Shown one piece after another: positions 6,109 through 8,160 of a DNA stretch of 8,160 bases. How positions within the stretch are numbered: position 1 is the stretch's first letter; every line of letters begins with the position of its first letter. The position numbers and the translations under genes were made by a program. Below the pieces are notes generated by a model. That model saw only the letters and a list, made by a program, of their open reading frames with translations, had not been told where the DNA came from and did no database searches. Source of the DNA: Rhodospirillaceae bacterium (GTDB lineage Bacteria > Pseudomonadota > Alphaproteobacteria > Rhodospirillales > Rhodospirillaceae); NCBI GenBank assembly GCA_002691085.1, contig NZGX01000010.1:1-8160 (forward strand), in the 5' to 3' direction.

Positions 6109-7217
6109 CTATTGATCTCCTGTTTCGTTTTAATATTCATTTTTAAAATTTGTCTTGTTCCTCTTGTGCTGGCGCTGACATTATGAAAGAGATAATCTTT
6201 TTCTAGATCCTTTATCAGGGAAATAGAATTAACTTTATCATTAGATTCAAAACTGAACTCAAGCTTTCCAGGTGCATAATCCCAAGTTATCAGTGATAAA
6301 CCAAGAGGGCTTATTTGACTGTGTATACTTGATAAAATTTCTATTTGGTGAGGGTGATTATTCAACGATATTAATTGTTCTATGGAAGATAAATTACTTA
6401 TAGCATTTCTTCTTTGAATTCTAATATTTTGAGTATCTTCTTTAATTAAAGATAATTCATTTTGAGTAGTAATCGTCATGACCTTATATGTCACATATTG
6501 TGTTAAAGTAAATAATAATGGAAAAGCTAGTATTGTTGCTAAAGATGTTGTTATAATTTTATTTTTTAAAAGATATTTGAGATTTCCTATTCCCAAATTA
6601 TCTCTTAACCAAGGAACTTCAAGCCAATCAGCATTATCTTTTTGAATTTCTTTAGAAGAATTGTTTTCTGATATAAATCCAGAATTTCTTGCAAACAAGG
6701 TCCACTCTAATTGGTTAGGTTCTTCTTTCCACCAACGAGAAACTTTTAATAAACCATTATCCCAAATCTGTCCTTCTTTACCAGAACCAGAATCAACTAA
6801 TCTTATGCCTGAGACCATAGGTCTCCTTATAAATGCTCCGGGAATTATTTCGCATGAGTTAGGATTTACATTATTTTCTTTAATATCTTTTTCAACGAGA
6901 TTAGCGTCCCATACAAATACGCTTGCCATGTTCCCTTTCCACTGGTTGCAGTATTGGGTTTCTTTAAAAGGAGACCATGCCATTATTTTTAGACGAAGCG
7001 CAGCCTCCCTTTTTTTACCTTTAAGGGTATTAGGTAAGGTAATACAGGTGTGTTTTAGTTTTTTCCGATTTGGGACCCAAATTATATTTTCTTCAGACCC
7101 AGGATTAACTTTAACTTTATCCTCCCCGTCGATGTATATCTTCGGGGCTGGGAAAAGTTTCTTCTGTATTAACGGATAAAAATGGTTTTTTAGTTTCATT
7201 AGGTATTTTATAAACAT
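6105..7217 (-). CDS. gspL: type II secretion inner-membrane platform protein GspL
   Basis: Recruits the GspE ATPase to the inner membrane and partners GspM and GspC. The 370 residues have a cytoplasmic part of about 220, one membrane helix at about 221-244, a coiled coil at about 250-285, and a periplasmic ferredoxin-like domain at about 290-365 that resembles GspL/PilN. The cytoplasmic segment at about 67-85 (K-K-R-E-A-A-L-R-L-K followed by W81-S-P-F) resembles the E-x-x-x-x-R...PF stretch of GspL and PilN-related proteins, although the rest of this domain is diverged. The start is uncertain: ATG 7217 and ATG 7199 are both in frame and neither has a clear ribosome binding site. Either gives a long overlap with gspK (101 or 83 bases), and no later ATG, GTG or TTG is plausible because it would remove the first strands. 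The gene ends in an ATGA overlap with gspM. Confident from context, membrane topology and C-terminal fold. Confidence 0.88.
   Translation of the reverse strand: MFIKYLMKLKNHFYPLIQKKLFPAPKIYIDGEDKVKVNPGSEENIIWVPNRKKLKHTCITLPNTLKGKKREAALRLKIMAWSPFKETQYCNQWKGNMASVFVWDANLVEKDIKENNVNPNSCEIIPGAFIRRPMVSGIRLVDSGSGKEGQIWDNGLLKVSRWWKEEPNQLEWTLFARNSGFISENNSSKEIQKDNADWLEVPWLRDNLGIGNLKYLLKNKIITTSLATILAFPLLFTLTQYVTYKVMTITTQNELSLIKEDTQNIRIQRRNAISNLSSIEQLISLNNHPHQIEILSSIHSQISPLGLSLITWDYAPGKLEFSFESNDKVNSISLIKDLEKDYLFHNVSASTRGTRQILKMNIKTKQEINR
6117..6120 (-). promoter_or_regulatory. ribosome binding site of gspM
   Basis: GGAG on the minus strand, eight bases before ATG 6108 and within the last gspL codons. 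It fixes the gspM start at the ATGA overlap. Confidence 0.65.
7117..7217 (-). other. out-of-frame overlap of the gspK 3' end and gspL 5' end
   Basis: The gspK frame continues to its TAA at 7119-7117, while gspL can begin at ATG 7217 (101-base overlap) or ATG 7199 (83-base overlap). gspL is in the +1 frame relative to gspK. The gspK tail here is hydrophilic and not family-like, whereas the gspL reading gives a plausible N-terminus ending in strand-like I-Y-I-D. This suggests gspL is the constrained frame. A purine-rich GGGGAGG lies at the gspK stop but no usable start codon follows it. Confidence 0.75.
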
Positions 7218-8160
7218 AATCTATTTGCCATGGTTGGCTCGCGTTTCTTGGTAAAAGGGTTAGTGAAAAACGTGTATGCTCTCCTGTATTATTCTTAATA
7301 AGATCTACAATAAAACATCTTCCCGGGAGGAAACTGAAAAAGAAAGGTTGCTCATTTAATATTACTCCGATGGAGTCTCCAACATCTCTAGTATTTCTTA
7401 ATGGAACTTCCTTCCTTAATGCTATGAGAATATTTGAATTAGTTTCTGAAACTCCATCAATAAATGTCGAAAGAGCCTCTTTTGGGGCTGTATTTGGATT
7501 AAAACCAGATGATTTACATGTTGTGATTATTGGCCTTTCAAAATGTTTATCCCAAAGTTGACTTAAATTTGTCCAACCTAAAATTCGTTGAGCTTCTAAA
7601 GGGGTCACTAAGAAACTATTTGAGGGGGGGTAAAGACCTAAATCAATATAAGTATTTTCTTCCGCACCAGAGAGCCTTCTAAAGTTATCTTCGTCCCTGT
7701 AGTCTAAGAGAGCATCTGCTAACGCATTATGATTTGTTTCAGGTACCTCTAAGGTATCCAGCATATTTTTTAGAAACTTCAGATTAACAGTGTTTAAATT
7801 AACTAGTCCCTTTCCATCATGAATTCTTACTGTATATTGATTATCACTTGACATAGTATAACTACTACCGTCCAGCCTAATCAATTGATCGGATGTAAAG
7901 TCAGCATTTAAAATATCATTAAAGGAACCACCCTTTGGTGCATTGATAAAGTTTCCTACTTGCAATCCTCTATATGTATAAGGACGACGTGCAAATATGA
8001 ACGCTAACTCATTTCTAATATTAGAAAAAATTAAATTTGCTTCAGACTTTTCTTTAATTACCAATGCATTATCGGTTGCTTCAGATACCCACTCAGACAT
8101 TAGAGCAGATACTAAACCCATTGCCGCGATTACCCATAGGGTTAAGGGTAGGATAAAACC
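7117..8160 (-). CDS. gspK: type II secretion minor pseudopilin GspK (5' end cut by window edge)
   Basis: Minor pseudopilin that caps the pseudopilus tip with GspI and GspJ. The frame is open to the right edge, so the ATG at 8121 is internal and not the start. The visible 347 residues open with G-F-I-L-P-L-T-L-W-V-I-A, the prepilin peptidase site and start of the hydrophobic helix. If cleavage is after Gly, mature residue 5 is Leu, not Glu, as is characteristic of GspK. Counting from the Met at 8121, the large GspK head contains D140-Y-R-D-E-D-N-F-R-R-L-S-G-A-E154 (the family's D-W-x-D-x-D...G-A-E motif, often calcium-related) and F207-N-P-N-T-A-P213 (the N-x-N-T-A motif of the helical domain). 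Family-like sequence ends near W298-Q-I-D-Y-V-Y-K305. The last 29 residues are an unconserved-looking tail encoded within the overlap with gspL. Only the short leader and start codon are missing. Confidence 0.93.
   Translation of the reverse strand, partial: GFILPLTLWVIAAMGLVSALMSEWVSEATDNALVIKEKSEANLIFSNIRNELAFIFARRPYTYRGLQVGNFINAPKGGSFNDILNADFTSDQLIRLDGSSYTMSSDNQYTVRIHDGKGLVNLNTVNLKFLKNMLDTLEVPETNHNALADALLDYRDEDNFRRLSGAEENTYIDLGLYPPSNSFLVTPLEAQRILGWTNLSQLWDKHFERPIITTCKSSGFNPNTAPKEALSTFIDGVSETNSNILIALRKEVPLRNTRDVGDSIGVILNEQPFFFSFLPGRCFIVDLIKNNTGEHTRFSLTLLPRNASQPWQIDYVYKIPNETKKPFLSVNTEETFPSPEDIHRRGG
8122..8160 (-). other. prepilin signal and N-terminal helix of GspK
   Basis: Thirteen in-frame codons upstream of the first visible Met of gspK, encoding G-F-I-L-P-L-T-L-W-V-I-A-A. 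The Gly-Phe junction at the extreme right edge is the expected prepilin peptidase (GspO) cleavage site. The basic leader that should precede it lies outside the window. Confidence 0.8.

Noticed and set aside
7117..7130. GGGGAGG at the gspK stop as the true gspL ribosome binding site
   Set aside because: No ATG, GTG or TTG in the gspL frame follows at a useful distance, and starting there would delete the first strands of the protein.
6661..7179. Long plus-strand open frame of 172 codons
   Set aside because: It lies wholly antisense to gspL, its translation has no recognisable domain, and it has no support from gene direction. It is a shadow of the coding strand.
1..8160. Search for a novel defence system, mobile element, CRISPR array or RNA gene
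   Set aside because: No direct repeats, inverted ends, integrase, nuclease or tRNA-like structures were seen. The window is a co-directional secretion operon plus associated genes.

Overview
The window is AT-rich and gene-dense, and every gene lies on the minus strand, so transcription runs from high to low coordinates. Most of it is the distal half of a type II secretion system (T2SS) operon, in the order gspK (cut by the right edge) - gspL - gspM - gspC-like - gspD. A Sel1-repeat putative lipoprotein gene, a small two-helix membrane protein gene and a large TPR-plus-glycosyltransferase gene (cut by the left edge) follow in the same direction. The glycosyltransferase gene fills positions 1-1819. 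It is read from its own start codon without any stop to the window edge.

Layout in transcription order: gspK 8160-7117 (partial 5' end), gspL 7217-6105, gspM 6108-5470, gspC-like 5473-4961, gspD 4964-2922, Sel1 protein 2888-2103, small membrane protein 2094-1867, TPR-glycosyltransferase 1819-1 (partial 3' end). The L/M, M/C and C/D junctions are four-base overlaps. K and L overlap out of frame by about 100 bases. The remaining gaps are 33, 8 and 47 bases. I see no terminator-like hairpin or opposing gene, so one long transcript is plausible. No stretch of 300 bases lacks a gene.

How it works together: GspK is the minor pseudopilin at the tip of the periplasmic pseudopilus. GspL and GspM are inner-membrane assembly-platform proteins. 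The GspC-like protein links that platform to the outer-membrane channel, and GspD is the channel. The order with gspC after gspM and directly before gspD is the Xanthomonas Xps-type arrangement (where the GspC equivalent is XpsN), not the classical order starting with C-D. GspD carries its own lipoprotein signal and has almost no C-terminal pilotin-binding tail, suggesting it reaches the outer membrane without a separate pilotin. The upstream genes of such an operon (gspE to gspJ) would be expected beyond the right edge.

Organism: a Gram-negative proteobacterium, because it has a GspD secretin and lipoproteins. Very low G+C, tight packing and many A/T-ending codons suggest a streamlined, probably aquatic lineage. 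I lean weakly to an AT-rich alphaproteobacterium, but a low-GC gammaproteobacterium is possible. There are no RNA genes, insertion sequences, CRISPR arrays or large repeats. The T2SS part is recognisable biology. The least explained parts are the three genes after gspD and the long gspK/gspL overlap.
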